NCBI GenBank assembly: GCA_039096225.1
Contig: JBBPEB010000009.1
Span: forward strand, 1,625,001 to 1,689,000
DNA from: Blastocystis sp. Blastoise
Lineage: Eukaryota; Sar; Bigyra; Opalinata; Blastocystidae
DNA: 64,000 nt
Direction of reading: 5' to 3'
Shown here piece by piece: positions 26,826-44,184 of the stretch. Each line of letters starts with the position of its first letter. Position 1 is the stretch's first letter. The notes under the pieces are model-generated. The model worked only from the letters and a program-made list of their open reading frames with translations. It had not been told where the DNA came from and ran no database searches. A program made the position numbers and the translations under genes.

Positions 26826-27887
26826 CAGAATTGAATGGATTGAATATGGTTCATATTATGTTTATATATTCCTCTAAACATCTCCTGTATAACCCATATA
26901 TTCTCTATATAATAATGTTTATAATAATAATAATACTAATACTAATAATAATAATAATATTAATAATAATAATAATAAAGAGAATCATTAATTATATAAA
27001 AATAATACAAAAAAAAACACTATATATATATGATACATACTATTGATAGTAATTGACTGAATATTGCTGAAAATATCTGATTTTAAGAATTGTTCCAATT
27101 GAGCGATTGATTTCCAATCACATTTATATCCTATATATATATATATATACTTATGGTATATAATAAATAGTTATATACTTGGAAAACATAACGACTTTAT
27201 TCCTTTTATTCGCGGGGATATGGACATTAAAAGGGATATATAATTAGATCCACGAGATAAATCTATATGTATGTTAATATTATTAATAATAATAATATGA
27301 ATATTAAGAATAATGCAAAATGATGATAAATAAAATGAATATAATAAATAAATAAATATGCATATATACATACGTGTAAGATCTAGTGTATCTATATATA
27401 AATTTGTATTTCGTTTTTGAAGTTCTTGAAGAAATAGAAAACTATTAATATTACAATCTATATAATAGAAATATATTTTAGTATATATTATATATTTTAA
27501 TATACAATTAAGAAAAATAGTTTGAATATTCATTTTACTGTGCTTCTTAAGCCACGTGACAATTCCTTCCATCGAACATGTATTATATTGATCTTAATAA
27601 ATAATAAATGATATTATTATAAATTAATATATATTATATAAACATAAAAAAAACTGTTTTAAATATATATAGATACCAACATTAAAAAATAGTGTTGATA
27701 ACCGTGGGAAATTCTTCATATTTATAAGTGAAAGTGCACTGACTATATATCCTGATGTTTTCTCTGTATTCTCATCGATATCTATATCTATATATATAAT
27801 ATATATATATATAATATAAATATAAATATATCTAGTTATACAAATAGTCATAATATTTATTTTTGTAAATATAGTAATATTCTTATC

Positions 27888-27923
<36 letters not shown>

Positions 27924-29689
27924 TACCTATTTTAATTTGATTAATTTGTTTATGTTCTTCTATTGTTATAAATTCAGTCAGTTCACCTTCAGAGAGAGAT
28001 TGTAAGAAAACTATATATAGTTTATTCAGAATATATAATGTATGTATTATAAATGAATGTATATATACATGAATTAAAATATATTCGTTTGATATGAGAA
28101 AAATGCTGATTTTTATATAAATTAATTATATCGATATTCTTTAATACTTTAGTAAAATCTATATAATAATAATACTTATAAACTAATAATATTTATAATA
28201 ATAGTATATTTATAATATTTAATAATTACACTATAGAGTATTGTTAGGATATTAAAAAAAAAGAATTGTATATATATACATAGTTGAATTTCTTCAATAT
28301 AACAATTATTGACATGTGTTAATATGTATTTACAAAACTCATAATTACATCCATCAAATGGAATACTATATACATATATAACTTTATATATATATATACA
28401 TACAATAATGTAGAAAGATGAGGCTTTTCTAATATATCTATATAATAATAAATAAAATAATAACTATACTAATAATGAATATAAACATAATAATATATAA
28501 ATAATTCTCTTTAATACTTATATATATACCTTGTTCTAGAGGAGAAGAGAGAGTATGTATATAGAACACTATATCGTGATATATATCATGGAGATCACTT
28601 ACTATATATAAATATAATTACTAATAACATATTATATAATAATAATAATAATTCAAAATATCATTGAATATAGATATTAAAATAATGATAACAATATTTA
28701 AATATAATTATATGAAAAACAAACAAATCAATAATTATATGTATATCTAAAAAAGTAAAACTACAAATATACAATTCGCAACACGCAAAGAAGAAGCAAA
28801 AGGAAAAATATCTAATAGTTCAGATGGAATAACCGCGGTTATATCTTCATTATATGTAAATAAATCTACAAAAGTATAAAATATGAGTTATATATATATA
28901 TATATATATACATAATATTCCAATTACATCAATTTTATATTCATGAATTAATTCTTTATATATTAATAATTTTTTGAGAAATTCTTTTGAAAATAAATCT
29001 ATATATCATTAAAAGTAAAAATCAAAACATTATATAGTTAAATAAAGATAAATACAAATATATATATAACTATGAATAAAAAAAAACTATATATATACAA
29101 AAAAAAATATATATATAAAATTAAGAATATATAAAAATAGATATAATTAAAAGAAAGCTAAAGAGAATCACATATAAATACTATGAAAGATGACTATATA
29201 ATTAGAAATAGTATTTGAATGATTCAATTGAACAGATGGACATGAATAACTGATATGTAGTATATCTTTATTATATAGAGAAGAATCATAAAACTCTACA
29301 TTCCATTGTGAACAGAAATGTTGAAAATGATTATGATATTCGTTGATTAATGGTGAACGAAAAGGACACTCACAATTACTAAAAAATACATCTAATGTTT
29401 CAATAATTATGGGAATATCTTTTTCATCTATAAATGAAAGATCATTTTGACTATGCTCAAACATATATATCACTTTCTCTAATGCTAAAATTGGTAAATC
29501 TGTCGAACATTCTTCTAATTCATTGTTAGACTTCTTCGTTTCATCATAGAGTGTTTTCAATAAGCATTGAGGATGCTGTGATAAGAAAACTACTGATATT
29601 CCTAGTGTTTCTTCATTACAAAAATGAAAAAGTACTATGAAAATCAAATATGATTGTGTAATATTATATTATATACTTATCTCTGACAT
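24858..29689 (-). CDS. 23-exon leucine-rich-repeat-like protein
   Basis: 807 residues from exons 29689-29677, 29634-29182, 28998-28912, 28865-28773, 28601-28530, 28437-28404, 28365-28280, 28158-28069, 28010-27927, 27787-27677, 27592-27506, 27457-27374, 27262-27179, 27130-27041, 26904-26824, 26725-26630, 26498-26409, 26352-26263, 26075-25833, 25721-25632, 25353-25264, 25161-25072, 24943-24858. Frame is kept at every GT-AG junction. The N-terminal 150 residues (ISVVFLSQHPQCLLKTL) loosely resemble fungal BTB/LRR proteins. The rest is about 18 repeats of 24-32 residues ending in patterns such as L..LxI.., for example LDFLKELRFE, LSSLHIH, TLKELSIN, IQVLSIT, LSKIRNLNLN. Introns fall at the same point of each repeat. 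A protein-binding scaffold is inferred; no named family recognised. Confidence 0.75.
25366..25620. repeat. (ATAATAA/AATATAAT)n simple repeat in intron
   Basis: Reiterated aaatataata units fill most of the 25354-25631 intron of the LRR gene. Confidence 0.85.
26745..26821. repeat. (TA)n dinucleotide repeat in intron
   Basis: About 75 bp of alternating ta next to the donor side of the intron between LRR exons ending 26824 and beginning 26725. Confidence 0.9.
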
Positions 29690-30387
29690 TTTGAATAACT
29701 AAATACCTAAATAGAAAGAAAAGTAGTACCTAAATGATGTGAATCATAATAAATATATTAAAAATTTTAATGTACACGTCTTATTTTGCTCAGAATTATT
29801 TGAATGACTATTATAAAAGCGTTCCTTCAAAAGATAATTAGACAAAGTGATGATGACGGAATGGGGAAAAGATTTCGCAAGTGGAAAAATTCAGAAAAAT
29901 CATGAAATTCTTAGACTTCTTATTGTTTTCTCTTCTTTTCTCGGTGTTTTCCTTTGCATTAATGTTTATGATTTATAAAATATTTACATATAAATATTCA
30001 TAAATCTGTATACATGAAAGAAATGAATCGTCTGAGAAATTCTATCTTTCTTATGATACCAATTTTGAATTCTATTGATAAGATTATCTGCAAACATTAT
30101 TGTAAAACAATCTCAGATATGAATCATGTTTTGAAATCAATGCTTTCATGAGATTTCCTTTATTTTATTATATGAATAATGACAAATTGTTGCTTAATTT
30201 AACGAGAAGAAAGTTTACTTGTGAGAGAAATATATTTTTACTGATAAAATAAATGGAATTCACTTTGAAAAATACTCATAAGAAATAAAAGACGTGTAAA
30301 GTTGACAAAATAGTTCGTAAGAAGAGGGTTTCATAACTATAAAAATAATCTTATTAACTATACAGATATTAAAGTATAAATAGAATT
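29690..30387. other. Intergenic, LRR gene upstream region
   Basis: AT-rich spacer between the LRR gene start and tRNA-Thr. No ORF or repeat recognised. Confidence 0.55.
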
Positions 30388-30460
30388 GCCTCAATAGCTC
30401 AGTTGGTAGAGCACTCGCTTAGTAAGCGAAAGGTCGAGAGTTCGATCCTCCCTTGAGGCT
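30388..30460 (+). tRNA. tRNA-Thr (anticodon AGT)
   Basis: Acceptor gcctcaa pairs with ttgaggc; D-arm agctcagttggtagagc; anticodon loop ttagtaa carrying AGT; T-arm with gttcgat. One weak pair at the outer anticodon stem. Followed by T-rich sequence. No intron. Confidence 0.93.
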
Positions 30461-31017
30461 TTGATTTTCAAATTTTTTTGGAAATTATTACATACACTTT
30501 TGTAATTATTTGTGTGTTAATTTTTTTTGATTTTGAAACATAATATAAGTTGCTTGTTATAAATAAATACTTTGGATAGTAATGATTTTATTCTAGTAAA
30601 TTGTATATATAAATTTAAGAAGCATTTCTTCCTTATAATAATATATATATTGATTGAATAAAGCCCTACATAAACATAAGAAGACAACAAAGAAATTATA
30701 TACTTTATTTAAAAAGAGTGTACGTAAATAATATTAGAGAAGAATCAGAAAAAAAGATACAAAAAAATTTATAAAAAAAATGGAATTATATTTTTATAAA
30801 CATCTTTTTAGGAGATTAATGATATTTATTGTATATAACAATTAAACTAAGTGTAATCTTAAAGTAGAATAATTAAAAAATAAAATAACGAAAATAAAAA
30901 TATAAAGAATATATAATATATATTATTATTATAAAAAATATATAAATAATCTTTAAATATAAAAAAAAAATAATAAATATAATAAAACAAAAGTTATCAA
31001 ATAAATAAATGTAAAAA

Positions 31018-31052
<35 letters not shown>

Positions 31053-31179
31053 AAAAAGAATAAATAAGTAAATAAATGTATTAAAACTAAAGGAAATGAT
31101 ATAAATAAGTGTATTATTCTATCGATATAGATAAATACCTTGAAAGAGAAAAAGAAGAGGAACTAGAAACATGAATTCT

Positions 31180-31244
<65 letters not shown>

Positions 31245-32569
31245 TCAAAAGAGCAGCAAAATAAAAAGAATAATATAAGAAAATATATATATATAATATA
31301 TATATATAGAAAGAAAAATATATATATGTATAAAAGTATAAAACGAATTCTATTTGTAAAAAAAAATAAAATAAATAGTTAAATAACTATTATATTATAT
31401 AATAAACGTTAAATTCAAATTAAAAAAAAAGAAGAAAGAAAGTAAAAAAATAGATTCATAAAAAAAAAGATAAATATAAAAATATAAATTAAAACAGTTC
31501 ATAGAAGATTATATATATATATATATATAGTTGAATAGAAAAGAATAGAGAAAGAACAAATATAAGAAATGAATTCTAGATCTTATCTAATTATATAGTA
31601 TATAACTATATTATAAATAAATAAATAAATATATATATATATTGAGTTCTAGAAAGAATGATAATTGAAATAAGAAAAAAAAGAAGAACTAAAAGAAATA
31701 TAAAGAAAAATGAAATATATATATATAAGAAATTCAATAGAAATAAAAGAAATAGAGCAATTTATTTGTAGAAGAGAAGAAGAAGAAATAAAAATAAAAA
31801 TAATTATGAGAGGAAAGAATATTTATTAGTATATATATATAGAATTTGTATAAAGAAAGTTTCCCAACAAAAAAATAAAAAAAAAAGTAGAAGAGAAAAA
31901 TATATATATAAATATACAAAAAAAATAAAAGTAGATTTTATATTATACAAGATTGAACAATAATAGCTAATAAAATTACTAATAAATATAAAAATATAAA
32001 TATATAATATATAAAACCAAAATGAGTGTATATCAAAGAATCATAAAAACTATTATTAAAAATAATATAGTTTAATAAATAAATACTAAATCTTAAAAAA
32101 AAAAATAGATATATAATTGAAACTTAAAAATAGTTGACATATATAATGTAAAAACAATTAATATTAATATTAATATAATTAAATTAATTAATTAATTAAA
32201 AATAAACTGATTAAACTGTTTATAGCTCCAAGAAATAAGAAGAAAAATAATAAATATAATAAATATATAATGAAAAAAACGATAGTTTTTCAAAGATATT
32301 AATATATATATAAATACTTAATATATATTAATATATATATAAATAAAAGTTCAACTTAGGAATAAGGAACTCTATATATATATATTATTCATTATACTTC
32401 ATATAAATATAATGAATAATGATAAAGATTAAAAGAAATTGAATGAATAAATGATATCAAAAAAAAGAATAGAAAGATAAGTATGTAAAATTAAAATAAG
32501 AAAAAAAAATAAACATAGAATAATATGAAATATGCAAAAAAAAAATAAAAATTATGATTTATTAAATAA
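30461..32569. other. 2.1-kb gene-poor, extremely A-rich region
   Basis: Mostly a/ta/aaat sequence with (AT)n runs, the longest near 31181-31242. Reading frames here consist only of Lys/Ile/Tyr/Phe and are not credible. No RNA gene found. Confidence 0.65.
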
Positions 32570-36859
<4,290 letters not shown>

Positions 36860-37025
36860 AAAAGACTAACTATATATTTACGTTTGCTTTATTCCATTTG
36901 AAATTTCTTTAATTATAGGTTTTCGCGTTGAATTTCGTTCCATTCAGATACATAGCCACTTAAAAGATATGTTTTTTAATAAAGAAAGACTTTAATTGAG
37001 TTTTAAATTGATCTGAAAAAAGATA
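36860..37025. other. Short spacer before the long-TIR element
   Basis: 166 bp upstream of the PIN-like gene start; the element inserts just beyond, so it may sit within this gene's promoter. Confidence 0.5.
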
Positions 37026-37033
37026 CGCAAAAG

Positions 37034-37483
37034 TTGGCCAGACTATTTTGCGCAATTAATTTTCACGCTTCATTGGCGATAAAGTCAGACCAGAAAATGA
37101 TCATTTTTTTCCACTGATAAATTCGAGAATTTCACGATTATTTCTATAGTTTGAACCGAAACAGAATTATTTCTAAAAAAGTTGGTACCAACTAAGAATT
37201 TTTCTTAGGATAAGGACAAAAGAATTGATTTATAAAAGAAAAAACGTGTTTTTGTATATATACATTTTATGTAGAGTATGGGAAAAGTCTAAAATTTAGA
37301 ATAACATCAAAAATAAAAGACTTATTAAAAAAAAGAAATTTAAAAAACCATGAATATTCTTTAAAAAACAGTGAATGTTTAAAACAAAATACTGGGAATG
37401 ATATTTTTTTCATTATTTGTATATTTTTTATTTTGACTTATTGCTCACATATTTGATGTTATTATGAAATTATAAAAATATTT
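37034..37483 (+). repeat. Left terminal inverted repeat
   Basis: 450 bp, starts TTGGCCAGACTATTTTGCGC and contains the palindrome ttggtaccaa. Pairs with 37982-38431. Confidence 0.92.
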
Positions 37484-37981
37484 TTATGTGTTATTTTATA
37501 AGTTATGCTTATGTTTACAATTTGTTTCAATATAACAATAAATATAGTTTTTAAGATTTTATTTTTGTTGAGTATTATTCTATTTTGCGATATTTTTAGC
37601 ATTAACAATGACGGATTCTGTTTTATATGATGCTATTAGACATTATTTCGAAAAATTAATATTTTTGTATTTTACACTTTTTTTTCTTTAATTGAATTGA
37701 GAGTATACAATTCGTGCATACTATATCATATCATGTGATAAATAATGTTTTTTAATAGATAGAATCCGATATTTCTGTCTATAATTTACCACATATAAAA
37801 TGTGTGAAAATTGATCCTATAAAAAGATTTATTACATAAAAACACTTTGTATCTCGTTTATATGATTTATAGATTATTTATGTCTAGTTTTAGGTTGTTA
37901 TTAGTGTTTCACATCAAATTTAGGTTTTCGTTTTTAATTAAAAATAACTTTTTAGTATTTATAAAGCATCTTTTAATCCAG

Positions 37982-38431
37982 AAATATTTTTATAATTTCA
38001 TAATAACATCAAATATGTGAGCAATAAGTCAAAATAAAAAATATACAAATAATGAAAAAAATATCATTCCCAGTATTTTGTTTTAAACATTCACTGTTTT
38101 TTAAAGAATATTCATGGTTTTTTAAATTTCTTTTTTTTAATAAGTCTTTTATTTTTGATGTTATTCTAAATTTTAGACTTTTCCCATACTCTACATAAAA
38201 TGTATATATACAAAAACACGTTTTTTCTTTTATAAATCAATTCTTTTGTCCTTATCCTAAGAAAAATTCTTAGTTGGTACCAACTTTTTTAGAAATAATT
38301 CTGTTTCGGTTCAAACTATAGAAATAATCGTGAAATTCTCGAATTTATCAGTGGAAAAAAATGATCATTTTCTGGTCTGACTTTATCGCCAATGAAGCGT
38401 GAAAATTAATTGCGCAAAATAGTCTGGCCAA
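37982..38431 (-). repeat. Right terminal inverted repeat
   Basis: Reverse complement of 37034-37483; ends in tctggccaa. Confidence 0.92.
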
Positions 38432-38439
38432 CGCAAAAG

Positions 38440-39332
38440 CCGAGAGCTTCCGCGGTTATTCTGTTTATCTAGCGGCTTCGCCTAGATTGACTGTAGCTTC
38501 GTCTTCTTTATCATCTATAAATGAGCCAATCTATGTGAAGATAGAGTCGATACTCATGATACCAAAGGAGTCCCTTTGAAATTTAAAATTCATCATCATA
38601 TTTACTATAAAATAACTATACTATCTAGTAATGTCAAGTGAAACACAAATATTTTTTTATTATTAAATAGGTTGATAGTTTTACCATCTTGAGGAAAACG
38701 AAATAGTATAATCTTCAGGAATCATATGTAAACAAGTTTATCGAGAAAATCACATTTATTATATATTATTTTGAATTGATTGTCTTTCTTTTATAATATA
38801 AATGCTATAAGATCAAATCTATGTTTTAATTTAAATGAGAATTAATAAAAATGAAGGAAAGTCAATTTGATTACAGAATACTAAAAAACCCTGATAATAT
38901 ATATATTAATAGGCTATTTGATATAATATGTGACCTTCAACGTTTTCATATTGTTTCTATGATGATTATAAAGAAATTAGATTGACATAATCAAATCATT
39001 CATATTTATTGGTCTAGAATAGTTTGGTTAACCTATAGGAACTTGCGTGTATTTATGATATCTAAAAGAATGGATAAAAATATGTATATAATTCATGTTG
39101 TTATTTCATATAAATAGTTTTGAGTTAAAAGAATATAATAATCGGAACATAATGGAGTTATTATTGAATTATCATGTTTAGTTTTTTTTTATTTTACTTG
39201 TCAAATAGTGATAAGATGTTGATACTATACACGTTCATTTTAGACAGTAGCTTTTAGAATAAAAATAAATAATAATAAAACAAATAAACACAGAAAGAAA
39301 TATATATTAATGGAAACAATAAAAAAATTTGA
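38440..39332. other. Intergenic region right of the element
   Basis: Begins with an unusually GC-rich stretch (about 38439-38510) holding a CCGCGG site and a hairpin (ATCTAG 38467-38472 with CTAGAT 38482-38487, inner GGC/GCC). The rest is plain AT-rich DNA up to the METTL18-like stop. Confidence 0.55.
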
Positions 39333-39971
39333 CTACTGTGTTTTTGTGATTTTATATATATCTCTAAGAACGTTATTATGTGCATTATTTGAATCAATAA
39401 TCTCAACATTTAGAGGTAAATTCTATAGGATATATTTATAGAAGTATAGATAATAAATGAAATAAACGATATGATGTAAGAATTAAATATATATAATATA
39501 TATATATATGAATAAAATAATATTGAGAGATAATATACATGTTGTTGAATATAGTTAAGAAGACACATATATCCCCCGCCAACACCAAAATAATAACGTT
39601 GACTGGCACAATAGCACGTGACATTCATTGAGGATAAAAGGGGGACTAAGAGGTTTATGAAAAAGGAGACAGTTTCAGGTGAATATAGAGTGTATATAGA
39701 TGAAGGAATAGTGGTAAGAAGAGGAAAGAGAAGAAATATATATAATGATATATAAGAATAAAATAGAAAGAAGAATAAAAAGATATATCTGAGGCCAAAA
39801 TATAATCGAATGCAATATGTTCAACAAGTGGGAACACAGTTCCCCATTCTCCTTTTATTAACTTACAACTATAAGAATAGGTTTAATAAAGTGATATACA
39901 TAATAATGTTAGTATGTTTAATAATAATATTATGGTTAATAATGATAGTATGGTTAATAATAATAATAATA

Positions 39972-40016
<45 letters not shown>

Positions 40017-40417
40017 TACTTTGAATATTGATCATGATTACAGTTGACAGCAATAGCAGGTGAAGTAGCATTCAATAAAGTATCTTCATTCAAATCCTAT
40101 AATATATATTTAATAACAACTATAATAACGGTTATATATTGATGATAATTATGAATACAATTATTATTATTATATATATAAACAAATAATAAATATAACA
40201 CATTATTACATATACTATAATTATATTATATTATATATATATATACTTGAAAGATGACTTTAGCTCCATGTTGAAGCGCATATATACCCGGTAATCCATG
40301 GCCACATCCTAATTCAATCACATTCTTATTGCTGAATGGAATTTCAGACTTATTCAGATAATTCACAAGATCAATAGCACCATGCCAAACTGTATGACCA
40401 CCTTTATTATTGTATTA

Positions 40418-40457
<40 letters not shown>

Positions 40458-40855
40458 AGAATAAAAGCAAAAACAAAAACAAAAAATAGAATGTAATATT
40501 ACTCTCTTATAAGATATCAAGAAATATAGTGTACAACATACCTTCATACTTTCCTGGAATAATATCTGTGTTTTTAACACTAATTCCTTCATAGTTCACG
40601 TATTTTAATCCACAAATATTCAAAGGTGTTGTTATAGAAGTACTTAAAGCATCAAAATTTGGATTTTGAAGATAAGTAGCCTTCTCAATGTTTTTAAATT
40701 CTTTTTTTCGAGATTCATCACTTGATAATTGATCTTGAACTTCTATTTGAGGTTTCTCTGTGTTCTATATAGAAATTAATTGACTAAAAGTATTAATATT
40801 ATACTGCAAAGAAATTAAATTTGAAGGTAGCATGATTAGAATTAGAGAAATCCAT
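39333..40855 (-). CDS. Protein-histidine N-methyltransferase (METTL18/Hpm1-like)
   Basis: 276 residues from exons 40855-40805, 40764-40542, 40401-40247, 40096-40020, 39868-39787, 39691-39539, 39422-39333. The N-terminus has the family motif FKFNFF; YEGGHTVW precedes the SAM-binding VIELGCGHGLPGI; then IFQDLNEDTL, GEW, YILASDTLYSPE, and YYFGVGGG, all diagnostic of METTL18/Hpm1. In yeast and human this enzyme methylates one His of ribosomal protein L3, whose gene is also in this window. The intron 39692-39786 is AT-AC: exon ends ...TCA GAT, intron begins ATATCTTTTT and ends TATATAC, and the next exon restores SDTLYSP exactly. Catalytic activity is inferred from the family. Confidence 0.9.
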
Positions 40856-40967
40856 TATAACTACTTAATGTAAGCAAAACAATGTTAACAAATAAGAGAT
40901 TATTTTCATAATTATGTTTATCGTGACTGAGATATGAAAAAGTGTAATACGAAAAACTGGGCATTCA

Positions 40968-41049
40968 GACAATTTGTCCGAGTGGTTAAGGAGGTAGACT
41001 AGAAATCTACTGGGCTTTGCCCGCGCAGGTTCGAATCCTGCAGTTGTCG
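40968..41049 (+). tRNA. tRNA-Ser (anticodon AGA)
   Basis: Class II tRNA. Acceptor gacaatt pairs with agttgtc; anticodon loop ctagaaa carrying AGA; long variable arm tgggctttgcccg folds as a hairpin; T-arm gcaggttcgaatcctgc. No intron. T-rich tail follows. Confidence 0.95.
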
Positions 41050-41200
41050 AATTTTTGTTTGAATTATTTTTTCTTGTTGATTATTTTAGTGTATTTGAGA
41101 ATATATGATTTTGTTATACACAGGAGTTAGTAATGAATACATAAAGAGAAGTAAACAAAACGTAAAATTATAGAATCGTTATATATTGAATATTTTATAA

Positions 41201-41514
41201 TTAAAAAGAGGTTATTGGATAAAAGAAAACTTGTAGATTTTCATTATATTGACTTTTGGGGTCATCCAATAACGTTAATATATTTTTAATTTGATTTAAA
41301 AGCGTTTTATGATTTGTATCTGGTCCTTGACATATATCTAATCTATATATATATAATAATAATAATATATAGTATTATTATATTTTAGTATTATATATTA
41401 TTATGTTTATTATTATATAGAATTATTATATACATATTTCTTGCTGTTAAGAAATATTCTTTTGATTTCGTACAATTATTTGTTATACATAGTAACCAAC
41501 CCATTAAATAATTC

Positions 41515-41547
<33 letters not shown>

Positions 41548-42115
41548 GAATATATATGAATATATATATACAATAACAGCTACCGTTGGTTCATTTTGTT
41601 TATATACTGATTTAAGTGAAGGATATAACTGATTTCCTACTGTAAGAGCACTCTGATATACTTTAATACTAATATAGAAGAGAAATAATTGAATTCGACA
41701 TGCTACTATTTCTGAATACTGATCATTATAATAAGTCTATATATAGTATATAATATAGTATATATAAACATAGTATATATAATTCTATTATATTATATAT
41801 AATATATGTAATAAATTTATTATATATATACACTAAGAGTAGCTATGGTATCTTCGATGACAGAGACCATTTGATGTGCGTCATTCACACTATATATATA
41901 GAGGAAATATTATAGAATATATATATAATATATATAATAGTAAATAGTTAATATTATAATAATATGTTAACTATAATAGTCGAGAATATATATATATATA
42001 TAGAATATATACTTTGTTAAAAATGGAATAATAGTTTGTGTTTTTGTGAGTGAAAGAGAAAGAAGAGAATATTGAAAAGAAGTATAATAAGAACCACATT
42101 TCTCACATCTATAAT

Positions 42116-42178
<63 letters not shown>

Positions 42179-44184
42179 GAGAGAATCATAATAATTTTAG
42201 TTATATATATATGTATATACATGGTGGATAATATATATTTTGTATGATAGGAATACATCTAGAATTACATTTCTTATTAATACAACTTGGACGATAATAC
42301 TCTCTCTCCTCTAATATAGTAGCATTCTATATATTATTATTATATAGGTTATATATATATATACTTGACATTTAGGACATGTACAATCAAAAGAAAATTC
42401 TGATCGAAGTATACTATATATATATATATATGAATATATAAATATATGAATATATATATATATATACTTTTTCCTTACAAATGTAGACCTATGAACATCT
42501 ACATAACTATACTATATAATATGTATAATAATAAGTATAATAAACATAATAATAAGTATAATAAACATAATAATAAGTATAATAATAATAAATATAACAA
42601 TAATAATATATTAATATGATTTATACAGTAAGTTCTTCTCCTTCTTCTATATTTCGAAGTGTTCTTAAAGTTGCTAAATTCCCGCGGAAAACAAGACAAC
42701 AGTTTGGATTACAGCTATGATTTACATAAGAAAGAACAGGATATATACCTATATATATATATAAGAAATATATACATTTGTATATATTCTAGATAACGTA
42801 ATATATATATATATACCAATTCCCGTGAATTTCAGAACATCATTTCGAATATATACTTTTGAACTTTCTATTAATCTCCAACAGTTTATATACATATTAT
42901 CATTTGTAACTGTAGATACATCTTTCCCGCGGTTTTTTTCGATATAATACTGTTTACATTCGTTGAACATATGTTTAACAGCCTTTATATAGAATAATAT
43001 ATATATATATATGTTTATATATAATTATTATATAAAGAAAATATATATAATATATTTATATATAAACTGATTAAGAAAAATAAAATAATATATAATAGGA
43101 TAAATGAGTGAATAAATATAAGAAAAAAGAGAAAATATAGAATAAAGATATCTGCAAAATATATGAAAATCTATTAGATAATAAAAACAATTATATATTT
43201 ACTAAATAAAATAAATAAAATAAACAAAATATAATAAACAAACAAAAAAACTATAATAAGCAAAATAACTATAATAAACAAAAAAAAACTATAATAAATA
43301 TATATCTACCAAGCAATCATTAATAATTTCGTATTCTTTAGAGACATTATCAAATATATTAATAGTTTTATTCTTATCTGTAATATTCATTTGTTTAACC
43401 AAAATCTCCTTATACTCTTCTAAAGATTTATTTTCTTGTAATTGTAATATAGCTAGTGGATTCAATAGAGAATTCCCTAGTTCCTTTATAGAGGATGAAT
43501 AGGTCTCATTCCCAAGGTTATATTCACGAAATATTGTCGATAATATAGTGTAATTCAATTCTACTGTTGGATTACTTAGTAAATATATTAATCGAAATAA
43601 TAAACGCTGAAAGGGAGAAATGTACTATGTAAAACAGAATAATAAGTTTTATAAAAATAAAATAAAACTATATATAGATAAAGATTTAAAAAATTACATT
43701 CACTCTTGTAAAAGCAATACACTCATTCTGATGGGCTTTCCTATAATGACAAGATTTGCATACGAATCAATAAATAAAAGTATTGAAATATATTTTAGAA
43801 AATATATAAAGGACAATTGACGTATAATATAACAATAAAACATGGGATTACTTACCAATCATTATATTGACAGGGTTTATCACAATATTTACAAACTTTA
43901 CAAATCGAACACTTCTTTAGTTTTGTAGGAAGAAAACAGAAATGGCATATATCTTGAGAATTTTCAACAGGAACTGCTACATATGGAAATACTGATAAAA
44001 TATTTGTTCCTAAAGAATATAATAGCCTATAAGCAATGTCTAGCAACAAATTACCTGCATTCATTGACTTTCTTGCAATCAATCCATGGTTGTGTATAGA
44101 ACTTTTGCCTATAGAGAGTCCAATATTGTTTAGCTCTTCCTGATTCTCTAACGAAACTTGTTTTATTACAGGTGTTGAAGCCAT
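41201..44184 (-). CDS. SMYD-type SET/MYND lysine methyltransferase
   Basis: 568 residues from exons 44184-43856, 43740-43698, 43606-43310, 42982-42817, 42748-42627, 42511-42468, 42413-42365, 42326-42221, 42118-42013, 41889-41832, 41736-41572, 41513-41434, 41342-41201. Domain order is the SMYD one: N-terminal SET half (GLIARKSMNAGNLLL), MYND zinc finger (CHFCFLP...CSICKVCKYC...CQ..DW..H..EC), insert, SET core (YPVLSYVNHSCNPNCCLVFRGN, IEEGEELT, YVDV), post-SET Cys cluster (CTCPKC), and a helical C-terminal domain. A further Cys pair set (SCINKKCNSRC, CEKCG) sits in the linker. By family it methylates Lys on histones or cytosolic proteins using SAM; the substrate is unknown. It diverges from the FAIM-like gene across 1.36 kb. 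Confidence 0.9.

Larger units (their letters stand above)
37034..38431. mobile_element. Non-autonomous DNA transposon with 450-bp terminal inverted repeats
   Basis: Left arm 37034-37483 is the exact reverse complement of right arm 37982-38431 wherever I compared them, with no indel over 450 bp. Termini read TTGGCC...GGCCAA. An 8-bp direct repeat, CGCAAAAG, flanks the element at 37026-37033 and 38432-38439, the hallmark of a target-site duplication. The 498-bp centre (37484-37981) has no ORF. Long TIRs fit Mutator-like or P-type elements; 8-bp duplications occur in hAT, P and some Mutator-like elements. Superfamily is undecided. Near-perfect arms imply a young insertion or gene conversion between arms. 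Confidence 0.9.

Noticed and set aside
30461-32569. Search for a hidden gene in the 2.1-kb A-rich desert
   Set aside because: No frame has normal amino-acid use and no exon-like segment with splice sites was found.
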